From positions 1,674,001 through 1,738,000 of the forward strand of contig NZ_CP101154.1 in NCBI RefSeq assembly GCF_024298905.1: DNA of 64,000 bases, given 5' to 3'. Shown in pieces: positions 8,244-15,853 of this stretch. This DNA comes from Natronomonas marina. Lineage in GTDB: Archaea; Halobacteriota; Halobacteria; Halobacteriales; Haloarculaceae. Each line of letters begins with the position of its first letter. The stretch's first letter is position 1. Made by a program: the position numbers and the translations under genes. The notes below the pieces were generated by a model that did no database searches, was not told the DNA's origin, and was given only the letters and a program-made list of their open reading frames with translations.

Positions 8244-8527
8244 ACGTCCTCGTCGTCGGTCTCCGTCATTTGCTCGATAGCGTCGTTGATGAGAACCACG
8301 TCCCCGACCGCCCGGACCCACCGATAGGGGACGAGAACGCCCTTCGAGCCGTCGACGCGGGCGTCGAACAGTTCGCGGTTGATCTCCCCGAGTGCGAGGC
8401 CGGTGACGCGTTCGGCGTCCATATCGAGGCGGAGGTCTTCGACCTCCCCGACGAACACGCCGTTGTTCGAGTAGACCTCGCGACCGACGAGCGACGTGAT
8501 CTCCTGTGGGACGGACTCTGACTCCAT
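8240..8527 (-). CDS. PRC-barrel domain protein (95 aa)
   Basis: The sequence ITSLVGREVYSNNGVFVGEVEDLRLDM, with later GVLVPYRWVRAVGDVVLIND, is a single PRC-barrel, a small beta-barrel found in photosynthetic reaction centre subunit H, in RimM and in many stand-alone archaeal proteins. Two haloarchaeal proteins of this size, CdpB1 and CdpB2, link FtsZ rings to the membrane protein CdpA in cell division. This protein has the right size and fold to be one of these, but I cannot tell which paralogue it is. It is convergent with, and overlaps by four bases, the DHH gene. The ATG at 8527 gives a complete barrel. Confidence 0.88.
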   Translation of the reverse strand: MESESVPQEITSLVGREVYSNNGVFVGEVEDLRLDMDAERVTGLALGEINRELFDARVDGSKGVLVPYRWVRAVGDVVLINDAIEQMTETDDEDV

Positions 8528-8881
8528 AGCGGCCGGTGGAGTGGGCTCCCCTTAACTGTTGGCGGTATTCACCACGCCGGCCGGTCGACTGTCCCCCGCT
8601 GCGAGACCGCCGCCGGTCCCGGGACCGACGCCGCGGACGCTATGTAACGTAAGTTAACCTCATTTTATCTATCACAGACGGTCAGTGTCATACAACTGCT
8701 CCTTACGATCGAGTAATACAGGAAGAGATGAACTGAAGTATTTCGAGTCGTGAAAGAAACGTGCCGGGGTGCCTCTGACAGTTCCGGCAGTCGGCGACGG
8801 TTCGCCCGGACCGTCGCCGTCGTCGCGTCCGCCGTGCAGTTCCCCGAAGGAATTAACCCCGACAGTCCGCTATATTCGCCC
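8528..8881. other. 354-bp intergenic region upstream of trxA
   Basis: No gene recognised. It contains an AT-rich block at about 8641-8745 (for example GTAACGTAAGTTAACC at 8645) within GC-rich flanks, and an AATTAA at 8851-8856 that lies 26-31 bases before the trxA ATG and so is its likely TATA box. An open frame in phase with trxA begins at a GTG at 8750, but its translation looks random, so I do not extend the gene. Confidence 0.4.
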
Positions 8882-9271
8882 ATGAGCGACGCCGAAGACA
8901 TCGACGACATCCGGGAGAAGAAGAAGGAAAAACTCCGGAGCATGGCGGGGGCGCCCGACGAACCCGTCCACGTCGAGGGCGGGACTCACCTCGAGGAACT
9001 GCTCTCGGAGAACCGACTGCTGCTCGTGGACTTCTACGCCGACTGGTGTGGGCCCTGCAAGATGCTCGAACCGACCGTCGAGGAAATCGCCGCCGAGACC
9101 GATGCCGCCGTCGCCAAGGTCGACATCGACGCCCACCAGGACCTCGCCCAGCAGTACCAGGTCCAGGGCGTCCCCACGCTGTACCTCTTCGTCGACGGCG
9201 AACCGGCCGACCGGATGGTCGGCGTCCAGGACAAGAGTACCCTCGTCGAAAAGATCGAAGCCCACGCCTGA
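8882..9271 (+). CDS. trxA: Thioredoxin (129 aa)
   Basis: A classical thioredoxin fold with the redox motif DFYADWCGPCKML and the cis-proline strand GVPTLYLFVDGE. Relative to the usual 105-110 residues it has about 25 extra charged residues at the N-terminus (DDIREKKKEKLRSM), a common haloarchaeal extension. It reduces protein disulfides in the cytoplasm using a thioredoxin reductase; a thioredoxin reductase gene ends the window at 63.8 kb but is not linked. The ATG at 8882 is 26-31 bases after an AATTAA box, indicating a leaderless message. Confidence 0.95.
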   Translation: MSDAEDIDDIREKKKEKLRSMAGAPDEPVHVEGGTHLEELLSENRLLLVDFYADWCGPCKMLEPTVEEIAAETDAAVAKVDIDAHQDLAQQYQVQGVPTLYLFVDGEPADRMVGVQDKSTLVEKIEAHA

Positions 9272-9311
9272 GACGGCCCCTTCGTCTCGCGCCCCGGCCG
9301 GTGATACCCTC

Positions 9312-9343
9312 CCGTAAACTCAGAATCGGCACTAGGTTTACAA
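9312..9343 (+). promoter_or_regulatory. BirA-type biotin operator, distal copy
   Basis: CCGTAAACT, 14 bases, GGTTTACAA. The reported archaeal and bacterial BirA signal is TTGTAAACC-N14/15-GGTTTACAA: the right arm here matches 9 of 9 and the left arm 6 of 9, with exactly 14 bases between. It lies about 70 bp upstream of the bioB TATA box, so it could act with the proximal site by looping. Confidence 0.65.
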
Positions 9344-9414
9344 CACTGGACGTTCTGTCGATGGTACGTGCCTCCCGCGAGCCGCAGCAGGCGAAAACTC
9401 CCAACTCCCGGTAG

Positions 9415-9420
9415 ATTTAT
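9415..9420 (+). promoter_or_regulatory. bioB TATA box
   Basis: ATTTAT lies 26-31 bases before the GTG start of bioB, the spacing expected when transcription begins at or next to the start codon. The proximal BirA-type operator begins five bases downstream, so repressor binding would block transcription initiation. Confidence 0.55.
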
Positions 9421-9424
9421 TTTG

Positions 9425-9456
9425 CTGTCAACCGCGTAGACTAGCGTGGTTTACGA
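9425..9456 (+). promoter_or_regulatory. BirA-type biotin operator overlapping the bioB start
   Basis: CTGTCAACC, 14 bases, GGTTTACGA. Against TTGTAAACC-N14-GGTTTACAA the arms match 7 of 9 and 8 of 9. The right arm covers the bioB start codon region and the left arm lies between the TATA box and the presumed start of transcription. This placement fits repression of the biotin operon by a BirA with a DNA-binding domain when biotin is plentiful. Confidence 0.72.
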
Positions 9457-10561
9457 GACAGGCAACCGAACGGTCGACGACGCCGTGAGTCGGGTGCTGG
9501 ACGGGGAGACCCTCGACCGGACCGACGGACTGGCGCTCATCGCCCAGCCACCCGACGCGCTGGCGGCCGGCGCCGACATCGTCCGGCGGCACTACTCCGA
9601 CGGCACGGTCGACGCCTGCAGCATCGTCAACGCGAAGGCGGGCGACTGTGCCGAGGACTGCGGCTTCTGTGCGCAGTCGGCCCACTTCGACACCGGCATC
9701 GACACCTACGGCTTCCTCGGACCCGAGAAGGTACTGGAGGCCGCAAAGCGGGCCGAGGCCGACGGCGCCCAGCGGTTCGGCATCGTCGTCGCCGAGAAGG
9801 GCGTCTCGAAGGAGCACCGCCCCGAGGAGTGGTCGGAGATACTCGAGGCCATCCGGCTGGTCCGCGACGAGACCGACGTCGAGGTCGACGCCTCGCTCGG
9901 CCTCCTGACCGAGGAGGAGGCCGAGATACTCTCCGCGGAGGGACTCAACCACTACAACCACAACATCGAGACCTCCCGGCGCTACTTCCCGGAGGTCGTC
10001 GGCACCCACGACTTCGAGGACCGCCTGAAGACGCTCCGGCGGGCGAAGGCCGCCGGCATGGACCTCTGTGCCGGCGTCATCCTCGGGATGGGCGAGTCGC
10101 CGACGGACCGCGTCGACGCCGCAATCGAGTTGCAGGATGTCGGCGTCTCCTCGCTGCCGGTCAACATACTCAACCCCGTCGAGGGGACGCCGATGGGCGA
10201 CCAGGAACACGCCGCCATCTCGAAGACGGAGGTGCTGAAGACCATCGCCGTCTACCGATTCCTGCACCCCGAATCGCGGGTCCGGCTGACCGGCGGCCGC
10301 GAGGTCAACCTCGCGCCCGACGAACAGCACCTGCCGTTCGAGGCCGGTGCCGACGGCCTGCTGACGGGCGACTACCTCACCACCGAGGGCCAGGACCCCG
10401 GCGACGACATCGAGATCATGGAGCGAGCGGGACTGGAGCCCAACCGCGAGGTCAACGAGTTCGACCCCGAGCGGGTGAAGGCCGACCACAGCGACGAACC
10501 GGCGCCCGACACCGCCGTCGGGACCGCGACCAGCAACGCGGCGACCGAACTGGACGACTGA
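9446..10561 (+). CDS. bioB: Biotin synthase
   Basis: Radical-SAM enzyme inserting sulfur into dethiobiotin. The cluster motif is GDCAEDCGFCAQS (Cys-x3-Cys-x2-Cys), followed by YGFLGPEKVLEAAK, the substrate region HNIETSRRYFPEV and the ILNPVEGTPM and RLTGGREVNL motifs conserved in BioB. Length 371 aa is slightly over the usual 330-350 because of an acidic C-terminal tail. The GTG start at 9446 is fixed by the TATA box and the leaderless spacing. It is the first gene of bioB-bioU-bioF-bioD and is flanked upstream by two BirA-like operators. Confidence 0.96.
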   Translation: MVYETGNRTVDDAVSRVLDGETLDRTDGLALIAQPPDALAAGADIVRRHYSDGTVDACSIVNAKAGDCAEDCGFCAQSAHFDTGIDTYGFLGPEKVLEAAKRAEADGAQRFGIVVAEKGVSKEHRPEEWSEILEAIRLVRDETDVEVDASLGLLTEEEAEILSAEGLNHYNHNIETSRRYFPEVVGTHDFEDRLKTLRRAKAAGMDLCAGVILGMGESPTDRVDAAIELQDVGVSSLPVNILNPVEGTPMGDQEHAAISKTEVLKTIAVYRFLHPESRVRLTGGREVNLAPDEQHLPFEAGADGLLTGDYLTTEGQDPGDDIEIMERAGLEPNREVNEFDPERVKADHSDEPAPDTAVGTATSNAATELDD

Positions 10562-10579
10562 CCGACAATACACACGACA

Positions 10580-11662
10580 ATGAACGAAATCAACTTCGCA
10601 GTTCTCGGAACCGGAGGCATCGGACGGCGAGCGCTCGACCTTTCCAAGGAGAAGGACGCACTCACGCCCGTCGCGGCCTGTGACCGCCACGGCGTCGCCG
10701 TCGACCACGACGGCCTCGACGTCGACGAACTCATGGCCGCCACCGAAGGCAATGTAGCGAGCGAGGCGCGACGCGCCTCGGACGACGTGAGCGGCGAACA
10801 CCGCGAGCCGCGAACGGATGGAGGAGCAACGGCCGTCAAGCAGTCCGGCGAGATGAGAGGCGTCGCCGCATCGGTACAGGCCGACCCGACCGACTCGCCC
10901 ATCGACGACGTCGTCGCCGAGGCCGATGCCATCGACGCGGTTCTCATCGCGCTGCCGAACCTCGAACACGACTTCATCCCGAACGTCGCCGAGCGGTTCG
11001 CCGAGGCCGATTACGAGGGCGTCCTCGTGGACGTCCTCAAGCGTTCCCGGGTCATCGGCCACCTCGACGACCGCGAGGACGTCTTCGAGGAGTCCGGCAT
11101 CACGTTCGTCTGCGGCGCCGGCGCCACGCCCGGCTTCCTCACGGGGGCCGCGGCGCTGGCGGCCCAGTCGTTCGTCGAGATAGAGGAGGTCGAAATCTGG
11201 TGGGGCGTCGGCCTCAAGTCGGGTTACGAGGACAACCGCGGCACCGTCCGGGAGGACATCGCCCACCTCGACGGCTACGACATCGAGACGGCTCGGAACC
11301 TCACCGACGAGGCAATCGAGGACATCGTCGAGGAGCACGACGGCCGCATCGAGTTCACCGACATGGAGCACGCCGACGACGTGCTGCTGGAGCGGGCCGG
11401 CATCTGTGACGCCGAGGACGTCACCGTCGGCGGGATTCTCGACGTCCGCTCGGACGAGAAACCCACCACCACGACGGTCAGCGTCACCGGCCGGACCTTC
11501 GACGGCGAGCGCGGCACCAACACCTTCCGGCTGGACGACGACACGAGCATGGAAGCCAACGTCAACGGGCCGGCGCTGGGCTACCTGAAGGCCGGCGTCC
11601 GCCGGAACCGCGCCGGCGAGTACGGCGTCTTCGGGCCCGCCGATCTGATGCCCGGCTTCTGA
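10580..11662 (+). CDS. bioU: BioU-like (S)-8-amino-7-oxononanoate synthase partner: lysine-dependent DAPA/carboxy-DAPA enzyme
   Basis: The N-terminus FAVLGTGGIGRRAL is an NAD(P)-binding Rossmann fold, and VDVLKRSRVIGHL, FVCGAGATPGFLTGAA, WWGVGLKSGYEDNRGTVRED and TTTTVSVTGRTF follow, as in saccharopine-dehydrogenase-like proteins between bioB and bioF in haloarchaea. No bioA is present in this cluster. BioU replaces BioA: in cyanobacteria it is a suicide enzyme donating a lysine amino group, and the Haloferax mediterranei enzyme is reported to use free lysine catalytically. Assignment rests on gene order and fold. Residues about 58-90 are an in-frame insertion of low-complexity Arg/Glu sequence over a DNA palindrome. 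The stop overlaps the bioF start (TGATG). Confidence 0.75.
   Translation: MNEINFAVLGTGGIGRRALDLSKEKDALTPVAACDRHGVAVDHDGLDVDELMAATEGNVASEARRASDDVSGEHREPRTDGGATAVKQSGEMRGVAASVQADPTDSPIDDVVAEADAIDAVLIALPNLEHDFIPNVAERFAEADYEGVLVDVLKRSRVIGHLDDREDVFEESGITFVCGAGATPGFLTGAAALAAQSFVEIEEVEIWWGVGLKSGYEDNRGTVREDIAHLDGYDIETARNLTDEAIEDIVEEHDGRIEFTDMEHADDVLLERAGICDAEDVTVGGILDVRSDEKPTTTTVSVTGRTFDGERGTNTFRLDDDTSMEANVNGPALGYLKAGVRRNRAGEYGVFGPADLMPGF
10752..10850 (+). repeat. Palindromic in-frame insertion inside bioU
   Basis: About 100 bp whose translation (GNVASEARRASDDVSGEHRE and onward) is unlike the rest of BioU. It contains a perfect inverted repeat CGAGGCGCG-A-CGCGCCTCG at 10762-10780. Runs of GCGAG/CGCGAGC-type sequence of this kind are dispersed in haloarchaeal genomes. 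Borders are approximate. Confidence 0.5.
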
Positions 11663-12861
11663 TGTCGCTGCAGCACGCCCACGGCTTCGACCTCGAGGCG
11701 CGGCTCCGGGAGCGCGAGCGGGCCGGTCTCCGGCGACACCTCGACCCGGTCGACGCCGTCGCCGGCCGCGCCCGGACCGCCGACGACCCCGGCGGAGACC
11801 CGCCCGAGTTCGGCGAGGAGCGGGTCGTCTTCGCGGCCAACAACTACCTCGGGCTGGCGGGTGACGAGCGGGTCGCCGGGGCGGCCGCCCGCGCCGCCCG
11901 CGAGGTCGGTGCCGGCGCCGGTGCCTCCCGACTCGTCGTCGGCGACACCCCAATCCACCGGTCGCTGGAGCGCCGCCTTGCCGAGGAGAAGGGCACCGAG
12001 CGCGCGCTGGCGTTCTCGTCGGGCTACGCCGCCAACGTCGGCACCATCACGGCACTGGACCCCGACGTAATCTACTCCGACGAACTGAACCACGCGAGCA
12101 TCGTCGACGGCGCCCGACTCTCCGGCGCCGACGTCGAGGTGTACGACCACTGCGACGCCGCCGACCTCGCGGCGACGATGGCCGCCCGCGCCGAGGCGGC
12201 CGACGCCGGGGAGTCGTGGCTCGTCGTCACCGACTCGGTGTTCTCGATGGACGGCGACGCCGCGCCGCTGGCGGCGGTCTGTGACGCCGCCGAGGAGTTC
12301 GGCGCCTGGGTGATGGTCGACGAGGCCCACGCCACCGGCGTCTACGAGGGCGGCCTCGTCGGCGAGCGTGGCCTCGCGGACCGCGTCGACGTCCAGCTAG
12401 GGACGCTGTCGAAGGCACTCGGCGCACAGGGCGGCTTCGTCGCCGGCGACGAACCGCTCGTCGAGCACCTGCTGAACGCGGCCCGGTCGTTCGTCTTCTC
12501 GACCGGCCTGGCGCCGCCGGCAGCGGCCGCCGCCGAGCGCGCGCTGGAACTGGCCCCGGAGCGCCGCGAGTCGCTGTGGCGTAACGTCGACCGGCTCCGG
12601 GACGGCCTCGAGACGCTGGGTTACGAGGTGTGGGGCGACACCCACGTCCTGCCGGTCGTGGTCGGCGACCGGGCCGACGCGCTCGCGCTCGAAGGGCGGC
12701 TCAGCGAGGCCGGCGTCGTCGCGCCGGCCATCCGCCCGCCGACGGTGCCCGAGGGGACGAGCCGAATCCGGCTGGCACCGCAGGCGACCCACACCGACGC
12801 CGACGTCGACCGCTGTCTGTCGGCCTTCGAGGCCGCCGCCGAGGAGGGCGACTTCGCGTGA
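11662..12861 (+). CDS. bioF: 8-amino-7-oxononanoate synthase (or glycine C-acetyltransferase-like)
   Basis: A PLP-dependent alpha-oxoamine synthase, 399 aa, condensing pimeloyl-CoA or ACP with alanine to KAPA. Visible motifs: FAANNYLGLAGDERV, GAGASRLVVGDTPIHRSLE, LAFSSGYAANVG, DELNHASIVDGARLSG, the aspartate motif MVDEAHATGVYEG and the PLP lysine in GTLSKALGAQGG. The related 2-amino-3-ketobutyrate ligase has similar motifs, but position between bioU and bioD decides for BioF. The start shares a base with the bioU stop, and its own stop overlaps the GTG of bioD by four bases, so the operon is translationally coupled. Confidence 0.93.
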   Translation: MSLQHAHGFDLEARLRERERAGLRRHLDPVDAVAGRARTADDPGGDPPEFGEERVVFAANNYLGLAGDERVAGAAARAAREVGAGAGASRLVVGDTPIHRSLERRLAEEKGTERALAFSSGYAANVGTITALDPDVIYSDELNHASIVDGARLSGADVEVYDHCDAADLAATMAARAEAADAGESWLVVTDSVFSMDGDAAPLAAVCDAAEEFGAWVMVDEAHATGVYEGGLVGERGLADRVDVQLGTLSKALGAQGGFVAGDEPLVEHLLNAARSFVFSTGLAPPAAAAAERALELAPERRESLWRNVDRLRDGLETLGYEVWGDTHVLPVVVGDRADALALEGRLSEAGVVAPAIRPPTVPEGTSRIRLAPQATHTDADVDRCLSAFEAAAEEGDFA

Positions 12862-13538
12862 ACGTCGCCGTCGTCGGCACCGACACCGGCGTCGGCAAGA
12901 CCGTCGTCACCGCAGCGCTGGTCGCACGGCTTCGCGGCCGCGGCGTCGACGCCCGTGCCGTCAAGCCCGCCCAGACCGGCTTCCCGGAGGACGACGACGC
13001 CGGTTACGTTCGGGATGTCTGCTCGACCGAGGGGGCAGCCACCCGGCTCCGCACGTTCGGCGAACCGCTCGCCCCGGCCGTCGCCGCACGCCGGGGCGAC
13101 GACCCGATACGGTACGAGGAACTGCTGTCGGAGACCCGGGCGGCGCTGGCCGACGCGGAGGTCGGCGTCGTCGAGGGGGCCGGCGGCCTCCGGGTGCCGC
13201 TGTCGAACGACCCGCGGCGCGAAATCGTCGACCTCGTGGCCGACCTGTCGGTGCCCGCACTGGTCGTCGCACGCTCGGGACTCGGCACGCTGAACCACAC
13301 GGCCCTGACAGTCGAGGCCCTGGAGAATCGGAGGGTACCCATCCTCGGCGTGGCGCTCAATCGTCACGAGGGCGCGACGGTCGCCGAGCGGACCAACCCC
13401 GCGGAACTGGAGCGGATGTGCGAGACGCCGGTGTGGACGCTACCGGAGCGGTCGCTGGACGGCCGCCAGGCCCACGAGGAACTCCTCGAATCCGTACCGC
13501 CGTTGCACAAACAGATGGGGGAGGAGCCCCCACTGTGA
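12858..13538 (+). CDS. bioD: Dethiobiotin synthetase
   Basis: ATP-dependent ring closure of diaminopelargonate to dethiobiotin. The P-loop VVGTDTGVGKTVVTAAL, KPAQTGF, VEGAGGLRVPLS and LNHTALTVEAL are the standard BioD motifs; length is 226 aa. The GTG at 12858 overlaps the bioF stop by four bases and begins VNVAVVGTDTG, exactly where BioD should start, while the frame stays open upstream only because of the base composition. If BioU delivers a carboxylated product, BioD would do only the second half of its usual reaction, as proposed for organisms with BioU. Confidence 0.95.
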   Translation: MNVAVVGTDTGVGKTVVTAALVARLRGRGVDARAVKPAQTGFPEDDDAGYVRDVCSTEGAATRLRTFGEPLAPAVAARRGDDPIRYEELLSETRAALADAEVGVVEGAGGLRVPLSNDPRREIVDLVADLSVPALVVARSGLGTLNHTALTVEALENRRVPILGVALNRHEGATVAERTNPAELERMCETPVWTLPERSLDGRQAHEELLESVPPLHKQMGEEPPL

Positions 13539-13615
13539 CACTACGGAGCCCGTGAGGCTCCACCCCGTGTAGGAGCGCGAGCGACATAATTCTGTGGTCG
13601 GCCGGTAGCACCCGC

Positions 13616-14326
13616 CTACCGGTCCAAAACGAGGTAGTACCGCGCTCCCTCGCCCGCTATTATCTCGGTGACCGACCAGGGAGTCGGCGCGACGACATCG
13701 CGTACCGCCTCGGGAGTGAGACAGAGCAGCGACAGCCACGGACCCGCCAGGTCGCGGTACTCCGTTCGCATCCGCCGGCGGGCGACGCCGGTCTCGCGGT
13801 CGAAGGCCACGAGTTCCTCGCTACCCGCGAGGTGGTGCTCGGCGACCCCGAAGGGGTCCTTCAGGTCGCCGACGACGCGGCCGCCCTCGGCCGTGGCCGC
13901 CGAAAGCGACGCGAGCGTCGACCGCAGCGCCGGGACGGTCCCGCCGACGCCGAGTTGCGTCCCCGAGAGGAAGACGCAGTCGGCGACGACCGGCGGCGAC
14001 CGCAGGTCCGCGCGGGCGAGTCGGTCGACGCCGCGGGCCCGCGCCACCGCCAGCGCCCCCGGACTGACGTCCGTGGCGACGACGTCGAGACCCGCCCGCT
14101 GGAGCGCCAGGGCGTGCTGGCCGGCGCCACACCCGGCGTCGTGGACGAGGCCGTCGACCGCCCGGACCCGCTGGAGCGCCGCCTCGGTCTCGTCGTCGAA
14201 GGAGTCGCCGAAGTACCACTCCGGGTGCCCCGGCCGGGTGTCGCCGGTGTGGCTCCGGTAGACGCCGCTGCCGTCGTACTCGTCCCGCCAGTAGTCGAGC
14301 ACCATCCGGCCGAAGGCGTCGTCCAT
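13616..14326 (-). CDS. SAM-dependent methyltransferase (236 aa)
   Basis: A class I methyltransferase: motif I is LVHDAGCGAGQHALALQRAG, motif II VVATDVSPGAL, and later RADLRSPPVVADCVFLSG and GGRVVGDLKDPFG. The N-terminus (YWRDEYDGSGVYRSHTGD) and EWYFGDSF are conserved in haloarchaeal relatives of unknown substrate. It is cytoplasmic and monomeric-looking, with no added domain. It is convergent with the biotin operon (77 bp gap), so it is not part of it. The ATG at 14326 gives a complete domain. Confidence 0.85.
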   Translation of the reverse strand: MDDAFGRMVLDYWRDEYDGSGVYRSHTGDTRPGHPEWYFGDSFDDETEAALQRVRAVDGLVHDAGCGAGQHALALQRAGLDVVATDVSPGALAVARARGVDRLARADLRSPPVVADCVFLSGTQLGVGGTVPALRSTLASLSAATAEGGRVVGDLKDPFGVAEHHLAGSEELVAFDRETGVARRRMRTEYRDLAGPWLSLLCLTPEAVRDVVAPTPWSVTEIIAGEGARYYLVLDR

Positions 14327-14405
14327 GCGGGAACCAGTCGGCGGGCAGGTATGTGAGTTATTGTGACACGGTAACGGACGGCAAGCACGGAGGCGAGGGC
14401 GACCG

Positions 14406-14690
14406 TCACGCCCGGCGCCGAACCTCGACGGCCGTCCCCTCGCCGACCGCAGTGCCGCCGTCCAGACCCTCGACGCGCAGGGTCACCTCCACCGGAACGC
14501 CACAGCCCTTCGAGACGGCCTCCACGAGGGTATCGCCCTCGGCGACCGCTCCGTACGTCCGGCGGACCCGCCCCTCGAAGGACTCCCCCGACAGTTCGTC
14601 CTCGACCCAGTACCGCGAGAGGTCGTCTATCGCCTCGGGATCGTATGAGAGGACCACCCGCGTTGCGGTTCCGGTCGTGGCGTCGCTCAT
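14406..14690 (-). CDS. Small conserved hypothetical protein (94 aa)
   Basis: I do not recognise a family. The product is a beta-rich acidic protein with TRVVLSYDPEAIDDLSRYWV, GVPVEVTLRVEGLDGGTAVG and a basic C-terminal EVRRRA; it resembles small haloarchaeal proteins with no assigned role. A Cys-containing SKGCGVPVEV is the only cysteine. The ATG at 14690 is preferred because the frame upstream is nonsense. It lies 79 bp upstream of the methyltransferase on the same strand and could be co-transcribed with it. Confidence 0.6.
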   Translation of the reverse strand: MSDATTGTATRVVLSYDPEAIDDLSRYWVEDELSGESFEGRVRRTYGAVAEGDTLVEAVSKGCGVPVEVTLRVEGLDGGTAVGEGTAVEVRRRA

Positions 14691-14776
14691 GTCCGGTGGA
14701 CGGGTGCCAGCGTAAAAACGCCCGCGGCGAGCGTGTGGCGTCGCCGCACCACCGACGGTCGGACCTCGCTTGCAGC

Positions 14777-15853
14777 CTACCCGTCGGGCGCGTTCCCCGC
14801 GTCCAGCATCGCGTCGACGTCGGCGTAGTCGGCCAGTAACTCGCCCATCCGGGCGACGGTGTCGGCGTTTCTGGTCCGGCCCGAGGAGACGACAGCCTCG
14901 GCGCGGTCGATGGCCGTCTTCGTGTCCGTCTGCACCAGGAGGACCGGCACGCCGGCGGACTCGGCGCGGCCGAGGACCGCACCGGGCGGGCGCAGGCCCC
15001 CGGTCAGGACGAAGCACTCGATGCCGGAGGCCTCGAGGGCGGCCGTCAGTACGTCGCCTCGGTCGCCGCCCGTCACCAGGGCGGCGTCGCGGACGCGGCG
15101 GAGCTGGCCCAGCGCCTCGTTCGCGGTCATCGCGCCGACGACGAACCGCTGGATGCGGCCGTCGGTCGGTGCCTCCGTCGTCAGCAGTTCCGCGCCGAGT
15201 TCCTGGCGCAGTTCCGCGACCGTGACGCCGGCGAGTTCCTCGTCGAGCGGGATGGAGCCGAACACCCGGACGCCGCGACCCTCCAGGAACGGGACGACGT
15301 CGCTGGCGAGCGCGTCGAAGGCCGCGTCGGGAACCTTGTTGAACAGGACGCCTCCGAGGCGGTCCCCGAGCAGGTCGGCGGCGGCCAGCACCTCGTCGAC
15401 GTCCCCCGGTTCCTCGTAGGGGACGACGAGTACGACGGTGGCGTCGAGCAGTTCCGCGACGTCGGCGTCGGTCAGGTCGACGATGCCGCCCGTCGTCAGT
15501 TCGCCGCCGCCCTCAATCACCATCGTGTCGGCGTCGGCCGCCAGGCGGTCGAAGGACTCCCGGACCTGGTCGGCGAGGGCGTCGGGGTCCTCTCGTCCCC
15601 GAATAGCCTCCTGGACGAAGGTCGGCGAGTAGACCACCGGCTCCATCTCGTGGGTCTCGGCGTCCAGCCCCAGCAGTTCGCGGGCGAGCATGGGGTCCTC
15701 GTCCAGCGTCTTGCCGACCGCCGACTGCAGCCGGGTGCCGACGGGCTTCATGTAGCCGACCATGCGGCCGCGGTCGGTCGCCGCTCGCGCCAGCGCCAGG
15801 GCGACGGCCGTCTTGCCTGTGCTCTGCTCGGTGGATGTGACGAGTACGGTCAT
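14777..15853 (-). CDS. P-loop/DRTGG domain protein, phosphotransacetylase N-terminal-like (358 aa)
   Basis: The N-terminal half is a BioD/CobQ-like P-loop domain: LVTSTEQSTGKTAVALALAR, MKPVGTRL and MVIEGGGELTTGGIVDL. The C-terminal half (about residues 215-330) is a DRTGG domain with RFVVGAMTANEAL, AALVTGGDRGDVLTAAL and CFVLTGGLRPPG. The same pair forms the N-terminus of long bacterial phosphotransacetylases, but the Pta catalytic domain is absent. Its ATG overlaps the stop of the ADP-forming acetate-CoA ligase gene by four bases, so a regulatory role in acetate metabolism is likely, as in other haloarchaea where the pair is conserved. Confidence 0.85.
   Translation of the reverse strand: MTVLVTSTEQSTGKTAVALALARAATDRGRMVGYMKPVGTRLQSAVGKTLDEDPMLARELLGLDAETHEMEPVVYSPTFVQEAIRGREDPDALADQVRESFDRLAADADTMVIEGGGELTTGGIVDLTDADVAELLDATVVLVVPYEEPGDVDEVLAAADLLGDRLGGVLFNKVPDAAFDALASDVVPFLEGRGVRVFGSIPLDEELAGVTVAELRQELGAELLTTEAPTDGRIQRFVVGAMTANEALGQLRRVRDAALVTGGDRGDVLTAALEASGIECFVLTGGLRPPGAVLGRAESAGVPVLLVQTDTKTAIDRAEAVVSSGRTRNADTVARMGELLADYADVDAMLDAGNAPDG

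Noticed and set aside
8750-8881. In-frame extension of trxA upstream from a GTG at 8750
   Set aside because: The translation is random-looking and lacks family resemblance, whereas the ATG at 8882 has a TATA-like box at leaderless distance and starts a normal haloarchaeal thioredoxin.
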